The position numbers were made by a program, and so were the translations under genes. A model generated the notes under the pieces. That model did not search any database. It was not told where the DNA came from and worked only from the letters and a program-made list of their open reading frames with translations. DNA of 64,000 bases from Caprimulgus europaeus. Taxonomy: Eukaryota > Chordata > Aves > Caprimulgiformes > Caprimulgidae. The DNA lies in the NCBI GenBank assembly GCA_907165065.1, contig OU015538.1, positions 15,949,165 to 16,013,164 of the forward strand, given 5' to 3'. Shown here piece after piece: positions 21,983-33,770 of the stretch; position 1 is the stretch's first letter; each line of letters begins with the position of its first letter.

Positions 21983-24900
21983 ACATAGTACTTAAAACAC
22001 ATACAAGCAAACAAAAAGCAATTATAATTCCCCTCCACCCCTCTCTTTTCATGCCATAGCCACCTTTCCCTGTGACAATACTGTCTCACAATAATCTTTC
22101 TTTTTTCTAGGAAGAAATACAGGAGAAAAAACAAAATAAACCCTAACAACTCAGCACCTCTAGGCAAATTTTAAAAAGTCTCTCTTGTGATCTGAATTTC
22201 CTCTGAGGTTCAGTGAAGCACTTTTAAGGTCCTATGCTATGAGAGCAAGCTAAGGGTCACTGACTGTCATGCTTTTAATCACAGCTGCCATTTGGCATGG
22301 GAGCTTCCCAGCAGCAGTGACAGGAAGCCTCCTGGAGAGCTGGATTGAATTTCCAACTAATGCAATCTTTTACTACCTATTACTGAATTTAGGATGTCCT
22401 TTACACTAAAGTTCTTCAAAAGGACTCAATTTATGTTGCAAACATTTGGCATGCAGGACAGGCTAGTTCAAGTAAGCAATACCAACCTTTGCTGCAACTG
22501 CATGAGGCTTTTGTTTTGCTACTCAAGGGAATCACAAAACCCTTCAAACAGAAAAGGACAGCATACTTTCACCTTCCTGATCATGCAAGGCAGGGAGGCT
22601 AACACAGACTGCTGCCTAAACAGCAACAGTTTATATGACAGCTTGGTCCTACCACAAATCCTTAAGTCACTCTAATCTGCAGCTATATCCCTTCATACTC
22701 TGGACACGTATTTTCTTCTCCTGATGCAGTCTGTCTAGCTGAAGCTCAAAAAAAGTCTTCCTAAGCCAACTTCGTGCAGTGAACGGCCAGCTAATAAATC
22801 TTTCAGTCCATTAACACAATCGTCCTTGTGACTGGGCAACATTTTAGAGCAATGTTGAAATGTTGGATAGGTACTGAAGTCTGGGAAAAGTCAGGCTGTC
22901 TTTATGTCTGAAGACAATATAGGAGTCTTGGTATTCCATTAGTCACATCACATATCAGTTTTTTCAGATGGTACTAAATGGTAGCAAACATGGTTCTTCT
23001 TTGGGGGCTTCAATCTGCACAACCAAAGCATGATTTAACTCATGACCAAATGAATTTGATATCTGCTCAGCTTACAAGCAATTATGTCTCAAGTTTGTTC
23101 CGAGTAAAGAGTGCCATTTTTCCACCTCACTGTAAAATCTGACAAATGCAAATTTTATAGGCTTCACTCTGAGTGTGAAATTTTCCAACACAGTGCCTGT
23201 TTATCTATAGAGAGCTGTAGCTAGCAAGATATCATTAAGAAAAATGCAGCAGAAAGGGAATTAAATGAGACATAGAACTTTTCACCATTGTGGTCAGAGT
23301 CTAATCGCTCCTTCCCATGCTTTGAAGAACACTCAAGTATGAACGAGTAGTTTTCCATATTATAGTATACCAAGGGAAAACGTCGATCTTTGGAAACCAC
23401 TTAGGAGCAAAGAAGCTGAACTGAGATTACCAGAGCACCAGAGAGCTGACAGAACCCGCAAATGAAAGGACAGCACTAGGTAGCATCTAATGGGGTAAAT
23501 CATGGTTAGCAATGCCATGGACATCAGTGCCAATAACTTAAAGGAGGATTAATAGCAAAACTGACAGAATTTACTCTTTGTATTATCAGGTCTTCAATGG
23601 TGCAACAATCTTATTCACTTTGATTCAAAGTTTTAGATCAGAAAAATCTTAATTTACAACAGTAAAAGATAGTTAGCATTAATTTAGTTGACAGTACACC
23701 TGCCTCTAAAGTCACCGTTTTCACACGAAGGGTGTGTGTGATCAGGATGCTAGATGAAAGGCCTGGCATAGCTAGAAGCCTAGTTTAGATGTGAAGACAT
23801 CCAGAACAGCAAGAAGTGTCTTTCTGTAAAGATACAGTTCAATGGAAATTGAGAATTGCCTGTGCAAGTTTTACACTGTTATAAGGCATCGTTATGCTCC
23901 TTCTAAGTGGACGGGATGAAGTGAGGGATGGCCACAGCTGCTCTCTAAAATAAAACCCAACTGGATTCTGTGGTGACTGCCAGGCTCAGCCATGCCTCAT
24001 GATGAAGAATTTCTTCCATGTAACTATGCTCCCGGAAGATCTGATTTACTGTCATTGTGTGGATTACAGGGATTTGCCACTTAAGTGCTTTCAGAACCAG
24101 TTTATTTCATAACTTTCTGGAATGTACGCTGCTGTGTGACATCCCAGGTACTGCGAGGGGAATCCGAGCAGCATGTTATCAACGGTTATTTTGCTTCTTT
24201 GAATAGATCCTTAATGAGCCCAAGATTCTCCACACCCAGCAACACTTTTTACTGTAACATACCATATTTTTCTCCCAGAAAATGAATCCACTATGCTTTC
24301 CAGCCAACATAAGCTTTTGTAACCAGCAGAGCCTGCATCTGCACTACTAATCACTCCAACCTTGTAAATAGTAAACAGGTCTCTCACAAAGCCGTAAGTA
24401 ACACTTCCAGCTGTAATGCTATTAACCTAATCCCTGGTAGTTATTACAGAAACTCGTGACACACAGCTTAACAGATACCAGAAAATACAGTTTTTCCTCA
24501 ATAAAGTTGGAGCTGATCTGTGTATGTTATAAGCATCATTAAAACCAGCTGAATTAAAATGTTGAAAGTTGAAGCTTCTACAACTTTGGTGCCAAGATGT
24601 AAAAGTGGGTTGTATCAACTTCCCTGATGTGCAAAGATAATGATACAGGGAAACATATTGCCTATGTGGTGCATTCAGGTTTTACTGTTTTACATTTAAA
24701 CCCAAGCTACAACAATTTCCTTATGTGCAACTCAAATTCACCATATTCTCTTCTCTGTCTTACTGTCTTTTCCATCCTGAGAAACACAGGGCAAAATCAT
24801 GGCCAAACTAAGTCAGAAGACCACAACACTTTAAATCATCTTGTAATTAAGTGTATTGGTAGATTCTCACTTATTTTTGAGAAACTTCTAGATTACTATT

Positions 24901-26799
24901 ACAATGCAAAGGTACCAAAAAGTGGGTGTAAACAGGACTTAACTTACCCTAGCACAACTAAACAGAATCATAGAATTACCATGAATTTATATTGTTTTAA
25001 AAACAAGTGCCTTGAAACTACGAAGTCGACACATTTCTAGGAGCTGCAAAGATATCAGCCATTTAGTTCTGCAATTACTGGAGAGAGCTTCTGGAGAGAG
25101 GTGTTTCCCGTGGACTTTCATAGGAACTTTGTTTTTGTTGGTTTCTAATACTTTTCTTCCACTAAATTACATTACTTTAGACTGAAAGTTCTCTGTTTGC
25201 CTTTTTTCTAGGGAACTGTAACTCCCACAGATAAAATTCTTGGCAGTCTAACTGCAGAAGACTGGAAGCCTCACAGATGTGATATGAAAACCAAGGATTA
25301 TCTCAGAGATAAATAACGATACACGCCGTTCCTGCGTCACTCAGTAATGCAGACTCCACTCTTACTGGGGCCAGCTAGTTGGAAAAAATATTTGAAGCTC
25401 CACTACCAAAAGCCTGTGCAGTACTTTGCAATACATGGGAAGGTACTGGTTTAGATGTGAAATGTAAGATGTTTAATACATTTACTGTGGGTTAGACTGT
25501 CAAAGTTTCACTCAGAGAACCGATTCCACTTTCCTTGATGGCTGAATTGGGTAAGACTGCCAGGTATTTGGATGAAGCTCATGTGAGGAGCACAGTGTAG
25601 GTCTCAGTGGCTAAGGTAAGTTATCTTAAAATAAATCTATGAAGAAACCTGCACCTTCTAATAGCTGCAAGATCTTATTAACACTCCTGAGTGAGGGACA
25701 AATCTAAGGAAGGAGAGAAGAGGAAGCAATAGGAGCGGTTCCTCAAAAGCAGGATGAACACCAGTGTGACTCATGACATTATATAGCTTCAGGAGCAAAC
25801 CATGCTCAAAGCCAGACCCAAGATCTGCAGGTACAAATTCATGGCACCACAGCCTTCTAATATTTCATTAGCCTCTGAGCTGACAGTACAAATGGAGTGA
25901 ACACAAGGAAGGGTGAAAAAGCAGAGTGCTCAGAGCTTTGTTGAGTCCCACATTTTGACTGTTGTGCTCTCTGCAAATCTGAGCAAGATGATGTTTTTAT
26001 CTTTAGAGAATCAGGCATTTAGATCTGGAAAATGGCCCACAGAAGAGGTTTCCCTCCAGAAAAGGAACATTCTTGTAATTTTAAATTAAAGTGTGCAATT
26101 ACTGTTGTTTATTGTTGCCAGTTAAAAGAGATTTGCTACAGTTGCTTACATACACATATAGCAGCTGAAAGAAACCAGCAGATTCTATAAGAAGATTTCC
26201 TCCTGAGAGGTGTGAATTTCACAACAGCAATAAAAATGTTTGCTACAGAGCGAGAGCTATGATTTAAAAACAGAGAAATGCTTATTTCCCTTCTGATAGC
26301 ATTTTCCGTAGTTCTTTCTGACACATATAAATACTCTGCTTGGGAAAAAGACCTGGAATATTATTTTAAGATAAGATAGTACAAGTTCATAGTAATTAAG
26401 TCAAACTCTCTTTCTATGAAAAGAAGTAAGTGAGCAGGTTTCCATGGTAATTCTTTTCTTACCTTTTAAGACAAAGGACAGCTTAGAGCTACAGAATTAA
26501 GTCTTTTTCATCCCTTTCTTCTCATGCTTATACAGAAGCTGTTTTGGCTTTAAACCATCAGAGGCTCATATTATTATTTTCTTTTCTGATAAATACAGCT
26601 TCAATATCAATTTGTAATGCAAATTTGTATTAAAATCTTAATGATTTTAAAAATGAAGACATACAAAGAGTTAACAAAAATATCAAGTCTTGAATCTTCA
26701 TGGCCAAATTATTTTCAGGTTAACATTGGGGGGAGGGTGAGGGTGGCACTAGTCTAAGTGAAAGAGTTTTACCTGATTATTGACTTATTCCAAGGTGCA
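21983..26799. other. Non-coding sequence, no gene seen
   Basis: The largest frame is 137 codons at 24627-25040 on +, with no recognisable domain. A CAGAATCATAGAATT word at 24962-24976 resembles an inverted CR1 tail octamer but has no supporting flank. Single POU octamers ATGCAAAT occur at 23146-23153 and near 26617, a frequency expected by chance. Confidence 0.6.
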
Positions 26800-26846
26800 A
26801 CTTCTGTGAGTTAATTGGCACTGCAACAAGGATGAATTTGGCCCGA
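26800..26846. mobile_element. Possible end of an ancient MITE-like repeat
   Basis: GAGTTAATTGGCACTGCAAC followed by GATGAATTTGGCCCG resembles the right end of the old amniote palindromic repeats that finish in 'GAATCTGGCCC'. Only one end is visible, so the call is tentative. Confidence 0.35.
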
Positions 26847-27219
26847 TGTAAATTCATCTCTTCTCCATTGTTAAGACTGCTCAAAAGAATGTTTTTGTAA
26901 CCTATTTCTGAATCCAACCATTGTGTTTCATTATGATTTTCTTTGATTCCGTTACCATGTGAACAGTGAAATACACATAACCACAGCTCATGATCTCAGA
27001 ATGTCAACCAAGGGGTATTTTGTGCTTCAGAACTGATTGGAGTGACTCAGAGTATTCTTTGAAAGCTCTTTGAAAAAGTCACACGTTTGTTTAGATCTAA
27101 AAATTAATTGGGGATTAAGGAACCAAGAAGCAGGCAAGGGAAAATTTTGATCACCTCAAACTCTATACAAGAACTTTGCTTTTGAGAAAACCTTTACTGT
27201 AAACCCAGTATTAATTGTG

Positions 27220-27290
27220 GATTAGATCCTGAGCTGAAGTAAACTGGATTAGTTCCATTGACTAAAATGACTCAAATTTAGTGGTGTTAC
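27220..27290. mobile_element. Ancient palindromic (MITE-like) amniote repeat relic
   Basis: GATCCTGAGCTGAAGTAAAC, then GGATTAGTTCCATTGACT, then AAATTTAG follow the left half and centre of a common amniote palindromic repeat ('GATCCTCAGCTGGTGTAAAT...AGCTCCATTGACTTCAATGG...'). The right arm is largely decayed. Confidence 0.55.
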
Positions 27291-29011
27291 AACATGCAGT
27301 AGAGCAAAGCCAATTTATACAAGCCGAAAAAATGGCTCCATATTTACAGAGGGTAACACAACAGACTTGGTGAAACAATGCAAGAGCAAATAGGATCCTT
27401 GAACCCCCAAGAACTACCAATAAAATTACTGGCCTCCTTCAGCTTCTGGAGTCTTTCTTGTTCGTAACAGTGCAAGAAATAATACAAATTAGCAAGAATT
27501 TCAGATCCCATACTGAATTCAGAGGGATTCAAATTATAAAAGTATCCTTTTGATATTAAAACTGAGTCAGTTCAAACCCAGAATCACCTAAAAACAAGTA
27601 CAGATACAGGCAACAGCACTCACTTGATATTGAACAACTAGTATAACTGCTGACTACATAAAGCTTCAATGGGCTCCTTCCTTGGACTGACGCAACTTCT
27701 CCCACACAATAAAGTAAAGACCCAGGCCAGGAAATCCAGAGGGGACAGCACAACACTGTGGTCCAGAAGGTCATTCTTGCACAGCTGCACTGAAGTATCA
27801 GTGACTGAAGATGACTGCTTTGCACCACGTTCTTTAGCACTTCTACTCTTGGGGTGAGGGTATGTGGATCTGGGCTTGTGTGTCCCTGTGCTAGGGGACC
27901 TCTGCCTGGCCACCTTCTGTTCCACACAGGGGAGCAAGGCAGTCATCAGTCTGGGTCAGTCTCAGCTTTGTTCTGAAATCTTACAGCACACAAATTGCAG
28001 CAGCCCACAATGGCTAGCGTGGCAGTTAGCAACAGAAGGAAGACAACCGCGTGGTTTTGACCTCTGCTGTCTTTTGCCAGTTTACCTGCTGCTTTGTTAT
28101 TCTCGGGGAAACTCGGTGTTCACACCAAAGAGGGGAAAGCTGAGCTGGGTCACAAGACCTTGCTTTTGCAGCCAAAAGGTCACATCGTGGTTGAAATTAA
28201 ATACATTTTTCAGAAACTAGTTGGAAGCTTTTCAGTGTCTAATCAGCTTCTCCTGCTCCCTTCCTGGTTTAAGTCCTCCAATTTGCATTACTCTTTCTAA
28301 TAGAAAGTGTAAGTGGGATTGTTTTCCTTTTTTTTTTCCCCCCATGTAGTTACCTGAGAGTTACCAGACATACATTAACAAATAGTTTTTCCCTGTGATA
28401 CTGTGATAGACATGGATGTGGTAATACATATAAAAACTGAGCAGTAGTTTCCATACTGCTTTTACTACTGCTAAAAGCCCTGTAGAGACCGAGAGGAAAG
28501 TAGGTGAGATGAAAATATTCATGCCTCTTGTGCCCCTTGGACTATGACCTCTTTTATTTAACAACAGTTGTTCTTAACCTACATTTTGTAGCTTGCTACA
28601 AACTACATGTAGTTCTCTAGCCATTTAATGCAGCTATTAGATGACAAAACCATCTCTAGAAGAATTGGTGGGAGAGAGTAGAGGGGAAACATTACTCCCT
28701 TCAGTAATTCATTTCTCCTTAGGAATGCTGAAGGGCTTCTCTCATTTTCACTGGAGAAAAGAAAGCAGTTCAAAACGCTGTCAGAGCTGAAAAACTAGCA
28801 GGGTTGTGCAATTCCTGCAAAGAGCAGAGAAAGAAAAATTGCTTGTGTTTGAGAGAAACTGAGAGAGATTTCTGGAAGTGTTTCTGGATCAGGAAAGAGA
28901 GACAGATCTGGGATGTATTCAAAACAGATTTCTGAGTGCCAGCAAAGGCATTGGGCTGGGTTCAATGACCTGACAATAAAATGAGATGGGTAATACTGCC
29001 AGCTCTTTGAA
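27291..29011. other. Non-coding sequence, no gene seen; overlapping chance frames
   Basis: Frames of 102-123 codons overlap on both strands between 27.55 and 28.22 kb (27556-27927 and 27638-27946 on -, 27864-28220 on +). This pattern comes from a locally GC-richer, stop-poor stretch. None contains a recognisable domain, so no gene is called. Confidence 0.55.
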
Positions 29012-29118
29012 AGAAAGATTATCTGGGTTTATTCCCAGCTGTGCTACAGAATCCCCTTGTAACTCTGGACGAGAAACTTAAATTCAATTTTCTTCTGTTT
29101 ACTTGTCAAAAAAAAAAA
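29012..29118 (+). mobile_element. MIR-like SINE relic with A-rich end
   Basis: TATCTGGGTTTATTCCCAGC, then TGTGCTACAG, then TTGTAACTCTGGACGAGAAA, then CTTAAATTCAATTTTCTTC align by eye with the MIR track 'CTGGGTTCGAATCCCAGCTCTGCCAC...TGTGACCTTGGGCAAGTCACTTAAC...CAGTTTCCTC'. It ends in an A11 run (29108-29118). Diverged, as expected of an element older than birds. Confidence 0.6.
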
Positions 29119-32100
29119 TCAAAGAGCAGAGTAGTTAGTTTTCCCCATTCACTTCCTATTCAGATTATAAATAGTCTAGCACAAGATTGCTCTTCCTTCA
29201 TGTGGAGTGCCAAACACCAGGTCAGCAAGGCTCTTGCCTCAGCTGGAGCCTCTTTTTTCTAACATAATACAAATAACCATAACTGTTCACCACATCCTTC
29301 CTGTGCCAAAAAAACTCCTTTCCCTCTTCATTTTTCTTCCTTTCCAAAGTGAATCCATAGGTACTCCCACTGTCACACTGTCCTCTGCCATCATTCATAG
29401 CCAAGCTCAGGCCATGTCTTCCCTACTCTCAACTATCAAGAGAAAGGTGGGCAGCCAGCTTCACTATTCCAGCTCCACTTCCACATTTAAAAGCCATTTC
29501 TTTCCCAGGAGGAGACAAGGAAGAACAGCTATAGATGACTTATTTTTATTTAAGAGCAAAACCAATTACTTTTATACAACTTTTCTTGTATTATCATAAT
29601 ATTAGCAGCTTTAGCAAACATCTTAAACCAGAAGAGCTGCCAAATTCTCAAGAGGCCACACTTGATTTATAAGCTGCAATTATGTTTGTCAGCTGATAAC
29701 CAGAGGCCTGATGAATTTTCACCAACTTGGTGGACTGGAAGTGAATACTTTATTACCTTCTACCCAGTATTTCTTTTCAGATACAAAGTGCTTTCAGTAG
29801 GCAGTGACTTTTCTAGATGGAGCAGCAGAAGATGATTCTTGGCCAGCAGGGCAGAAACTGAATGCCTTTGTTATGTGCCAATGCTAAGAAAGCACAAAAG
29901 CAATTCTTCTAATCTGTCTGATACCTAAAAAGGAACTTTAAGAGCTGTTCTCAACACCATGTTTCCACACACTGCTCTCACTTTATTCTGTACTGTAAAC
30001 CTTCCCTCCAGGACTTTCCTGCCCGATCAGTGTCGTTCACTGCCTGATTTTCTGCTACAGACACAGAGGTTATGTGAATAATCTCTCTGCTTCTTCTTGA
30101 TGTCTCTGCCTACCTATCTTGCAGTCTGGATGCGTCACAGGTACCACCACAAAAGAATCCTAGGTATGCTCCTGAAATAAATTAACTTTCCATTTTCAGA
30201 TAATAATTTCCTGGAAAAAAATAAAGCAAGCTATTCTTCCTGTAGTTTGCAGTAAGATTGACATTCACTGAAAATTACCGTTCATTTCAAATATATTCCT
30301 TTACTGCAAAGACTTAATCCGTGGCACATGGTAAGATACCACTGCAAAGTCCAACTTCCCCAAAAACACAGTGAAATTAAAATTGAAATGAAAAAGAGAA
30401 AGAGGTCTACCTAAAGCAGAAGTTCCAGGATAACAAAGAACAAATATTCAACAGAAAAATATTCATAAGTGTGATGTCAGCTCTGCAATCTGGAGCAAAT
30501 GCTGCTTTTTTGACTTAATAACAGTGAATGTCAAATTCATCAGGAAAGGAATTTTCAAAGTCTTGGTAACAAGTCTGCTGTGGAACTAAATCACAGTGTA
30601 TTCACCACAGTAGATTATCTGTCACTTACAAAATGAATACTTCCCAAGTCGCTTCTTAGCATGGCTCAATATATAGACACAGATAAAAATATTTACAAAA
30701 ACCAAACATTTCTATCAATAGGATGCCACTCTCTTAACCAGTTTATAACTTCAGTCTTAAAAGATCTGCAACAAGCAATCTTACACTTGCATGACAATAA
30801 TAAAAATTATCTGTTTAGAAGATAAGCACCATTTTCATTGGCTAGACAAAAAAAATAATGAAGAAAACAACAGCTGGATCATACTTTAAAGAAAAGTAAA
30901 AAAACCCTAAAACCTACCTAAAGGGATCAAATTCCTAAGCTGGAGAAAGTCAGATAGCCTGGTTCTCATCCCATACAGGCATAAATCAGGACTAAACATG
31001 CCAAAAGCCAGACCGGAACGTTAATCACACTGACAGAATTGCAGATGTCATCAGTGGGATGGAGACAGTGGAAGTAGTGCTAATGAGATTAGAGCCCATC
31101 CAAACGGTACTACCTCCACGCAAAAGGATAATCAGGCTCTGATTAGACAACTCCTGTATTATCACTTCAAAGCAGATGTAGAAAAACTTGTTGATGGAAG
31201 AAACAGAATGGATAAGGAGTGTACTCTGTGTGATAAATAAGGAAAGAGTAAAACAGAAATGTATCACCACTGGCCAAAAAGAAAAGAAAAACTTGACATG
31301 AGGGAGAGTCAGGACTGAAGATGTCAGCCTTAAAGCAAGTGATGATGGTATCACATTGCTCAGCAGAGATAACAGCAAAATGCCTAACGGACACAAAAAA
31401 TTCAGTTCTGACAGTCATTCAAACAAGGTTGAATAGGTTCAACTACAATTTTGAGACAAAGTTACAGGGAAAAGAGGGAATTTTTATTATTATTATTATT
31501 TTCTGATTCAGTTTGCCTGTGAAGCCTAAGTAAGCTACAAGCAGGGTGTCTGCAGCCTTGGTGGCAGCAAGGCCCTGGAGGAATGGAATGTTGCTGCTTA
31601 ACTGGCATCACTCATGTCCACAAAGCATGGGTTTTCCTTGGAGCAACAACTGATTGCAATCACAGAGGGCAGAAATGTCACTTCTGGAGGGTATGACAGT
31701 AAAGAATAGTGAAACTCCCCTGGTACAGGAAGGGAGGACAATACAGAGGGGCAGATACAGAAGCACTGGCTGAGAAAGAGAGCTGGCTCAGACTGGCAGC
31801 CACTGATCTGACCAGGCTCTCTGTACTTCACCAGCACAGATGATGTGGTTTCTGTATGGTAAATACAGAGGAGACACTTAACTTGGGGACTGTGGAATTC
31901 ATTCCCACTCCCACCAGAACTTGGTAACTCCTGGAAAAATCTGAGCCTTATCTCCCATCTGTGCTTAGCAGAGCAGTGGTTGTGCTAATACCAAGCCTGG
32001 CACAGGAGGTACAAATGGCAGGAGGGCATACCCACCCACCCAAAGGAAGAGTACTCACTGGTACCACACACTACAGAGCCACTACCACTGAATCATCATG

Positions 32101-32179
32101 TATTTATATGCTGCCTATGACCTTTAGTTCCCATATACCTGGAGAAATTACAGGAATGAACTTCCCAATGGAAGTTTAG
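29119..32179. other. Non-coding sequence, no gene seen
   Basis: The longest frames are 130 codons at 29207-29599 on + and 123 codons at 31025-31396 on -. The latter is hydrophobic but matches nothing I know and lacks supporting context. Part of 31.88-31.95 kb (GTGGAATTCATTCCCAC) faintly recalls a LINE 3' region but is too weak to call. Confidence 0.55.
31481..31502 (+). repeat. (TTA)n microsatellite
   Basis: About five TTA/ATT trinucleotide units between short T runs. Confidence 0.85.
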
Positions 32180-32399
32180 ATTGGATGTGAGGAAGAATTT
32201 ATTTCCTGAAAGGGTTCTCGGGCATTGGAAGGGGTTGCCCAGGGCAGTGGTGGAGTCCCCATCCCTGGAGGGACTGAAGAGTTGTGTAGACACAGTGCTG
32301 AGGGACATGGTTTTGTCAGGGACTTGTCAGTGTGAGGTTAATAATTGGACTCAGTGATCTTAAAGGTCTTCTTTAATTGAAGCAATTCTTTGATTCTGT
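32180..32399 (+). mobile_element. CR1 LINE 3' end, 5'-truncated, different tail type
   Basis: The blocks appear in order: GGAAGAATTTATTTCCTGAA, AGGGTTCTCGGGCATTGGAA, GGGGTTGCCCAGGGCAGTGG, TGGAGTCCCCATCCCTGGAG, GGACATGGTTTTGTCAGGGA, ATTGGACTCAGTGATCTTAA, AGGTCTTCTTTAATTG and a final TTCTTTGATTCTGT. About 220 bp survive, including the end of the region just after ORF2. The 'GACTCGATGATCTTAAAGGTCTTTTCC' tail differs from the copies at 8.3 and 16.8 kb, so it is a separate CR1 subfamily. The orientation is the same. Confidence 0.93.
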
Positions 32400-33204
32400 A
32401 ATAAACTAAAATCTGTTCCTTGCTACCGTATCCCTGGATACAAATTGAAAATATCTCCCTCTCCTGTGACTGAGCTAAAGCAGCACACCCCTAACAGCTC
32501 CCATTCCTCCCTGGTTAGCTGGTGCACTGGGACTTCACAGTTCACCTCACTCTGCTTTAACTGCATGTGATGGTTACATATCCAACCACACAGCAAAACA
32601 CTGGGAGGAAAGTCTGGGAGATGGAGGGAGATGCAGCTCATATCTCCACAAGCAATCCTTGTATTGCTTTTCAAGGGACAGGCTTAGTCAAGTAACTTGC
32701 CGAAGTGCTTAGGTCGAATTGGGGGTTGGTTTAAACTCAACATGGTCCCACTGATTTCAGGGAGATTGGAGACAATTTGCCTTTCTGAGCATGTCTTGCC
32801 AAATTAAGCTGTGGACAACTATTTCCATAGTTTGAATGAAGATATACAACTTACTACCTAGTGAAGACTTAATTCTCTGTCTGATAGACAGGAAAATCCT
32901 TTCAGTGAATTATATCAATGTCTAGCTTTTCGTGTATGCTGCCAGTACAGGTTTCTTGTAACACAATGGCCAGAACTGTGAAATTTCGTTATATTTGCCG
33001 GCAAATTGGAACTACAAATGATGCTGTAGCTGCAGTCCTTGCTTGGCTGGTAGACCTGAAAAGCCACACTGATCCTTCTTGAGTGCAGTAAGATGCAACC
33101 TTTACTTTTTCACTACATCTTCTTTCCTTAGATCATTTTTGTCATTTGGAGCGTTGGCAATCTTTCTAGCTAGGTGAGCACAGAAATGTTCAGGTTATAA
33201 TATA
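32400..33204. other. Non-coding sequence, no gene seen
   Basis: Only frames under 90 codons. TCCCACTGATTTCAGGGAGA near 32746 recalls the centre of the old amniote palindromic repeats but lacks ends. The 14-bp palindrome at 32993-33006 lies here. Confidence 0.6.
32993..33006. other. Perfect 14-bp palindrome with central CCGG
   Basis: ATTTGCCGGCAAAT is self-complementary and holds a CpG in a CpG-poor stretch. It could be a dimer binding site; no factor can be named with confidence. Confidence 0.55.
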
Positions 33205-33475
33205 CGGAGCATTTGAAAGGTATGACAAGGAGAAGAAGCATTATAACTATCTCAGAGAGATTACAGGGAAGGGAGATGCAGTATTATAAGAAGTATTTGA
33301 GAGGCAGGACAAGGAACAGATATGCAGTGTAAGGGGATCACTGACATAATACTTTAAAGAGCACTCAGCATCAAGGGACGGAAGGCATTTGAGAGATACA
33401 GTAAGGAAGAGAATTACTACACAGAATATCTGAACGATGGGACAAGGAAAGGAGATATGTGATATTCCTGAACTT
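33205..33475 (+). repeat. Degenerate ~42-bp tandem array, about six units, purine-rich
   Basis: Units are anchored on ATTTGA(G/A)AGG...GACAAGGA...GATATGCAGT. Anchor positions are 33211, about 33252, 33295, about 33340, 33387 and 33427, giving spacings of about 40-47 bp. The clearest pair is TTACAGGGAAGGGAGATGCA (33261-33280) against GGACAAGGAACAGATATGCA. The + strand is purine-rich. The minus-strand frame at 33247-33510 shows echoing Ser/Cys/Pro stretches because of the repeat and is not taken as a gene. Confidence 0.65.
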
Positions 33476-33646
33476 TTTATCATAACTGCAGTTTTCATCA
33501 CCAGTTTCAAGCTATTCAGGAATGAGTACGTTTCTTTGGGTGGTGTGGGACTGATGGATAAAAAACCTGAAAAGGCTGTTGGCAGCTTTGGAGTTACTTA
33601 GCCTTGATGTATGACTGAAAGTACGCTGGGAGAAGCCTGATGTGGC

Positions 33647-33770
33647 AAGGTGCTGAGCACCTTCACTGAGGACAGCAGGGGACACACTTTACAAAGGTGC
33701 TGAGCAGCCACAATTCCACTGAAATCAATCAAGACCTGCAGGGAGTCACCACCGCTGAAAAATCAAGTTG
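33647..33770. mobile_element. Ancient amniote repeat relic (GGTGCTGAGCAC type)
   Basis: AAGGTGCTGAGCA occurs twice in direct orientation (33647-33659 and 33694-33706). The second is followed by CACAATTCCACTGAAATCAA and later TTGTGGGAGTTGAAGGCACC. These match the arms and centre of an old reptile/bird repeat family ('GGTGCTGAGCACC...AACTCCCACTGAAGTCAATGGGAGTTG...GGCACC'). The double head suggests either two nested copies or an internal duplication. Confidence 0.5.

Noticed and set aside
24962-24976. CAGAATCATAGAATT, like an inverted CR1 tail
   Set aside because: No further CR1 sequence on either side.
24627-25040. 137-codon open frame on +
   Set aside because: Composition typical of random AT-rich DNA and no domain recognised.
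27556-28220. Cluster of 102-123-codon frames on both strands
   Set aside because: Mutually overlapping phases and strands point to a locally stop-poor sequence rather than a gene.
31025-31396. Hydrophobic 123-codon frame on -, possible membrane protein
   Set aside because: Hydrophobic Leu/Ile/Ser-rich translations arise readily from purine-rich opposite strands; another minus-strand frame overlaps it and nothing is recognisable.
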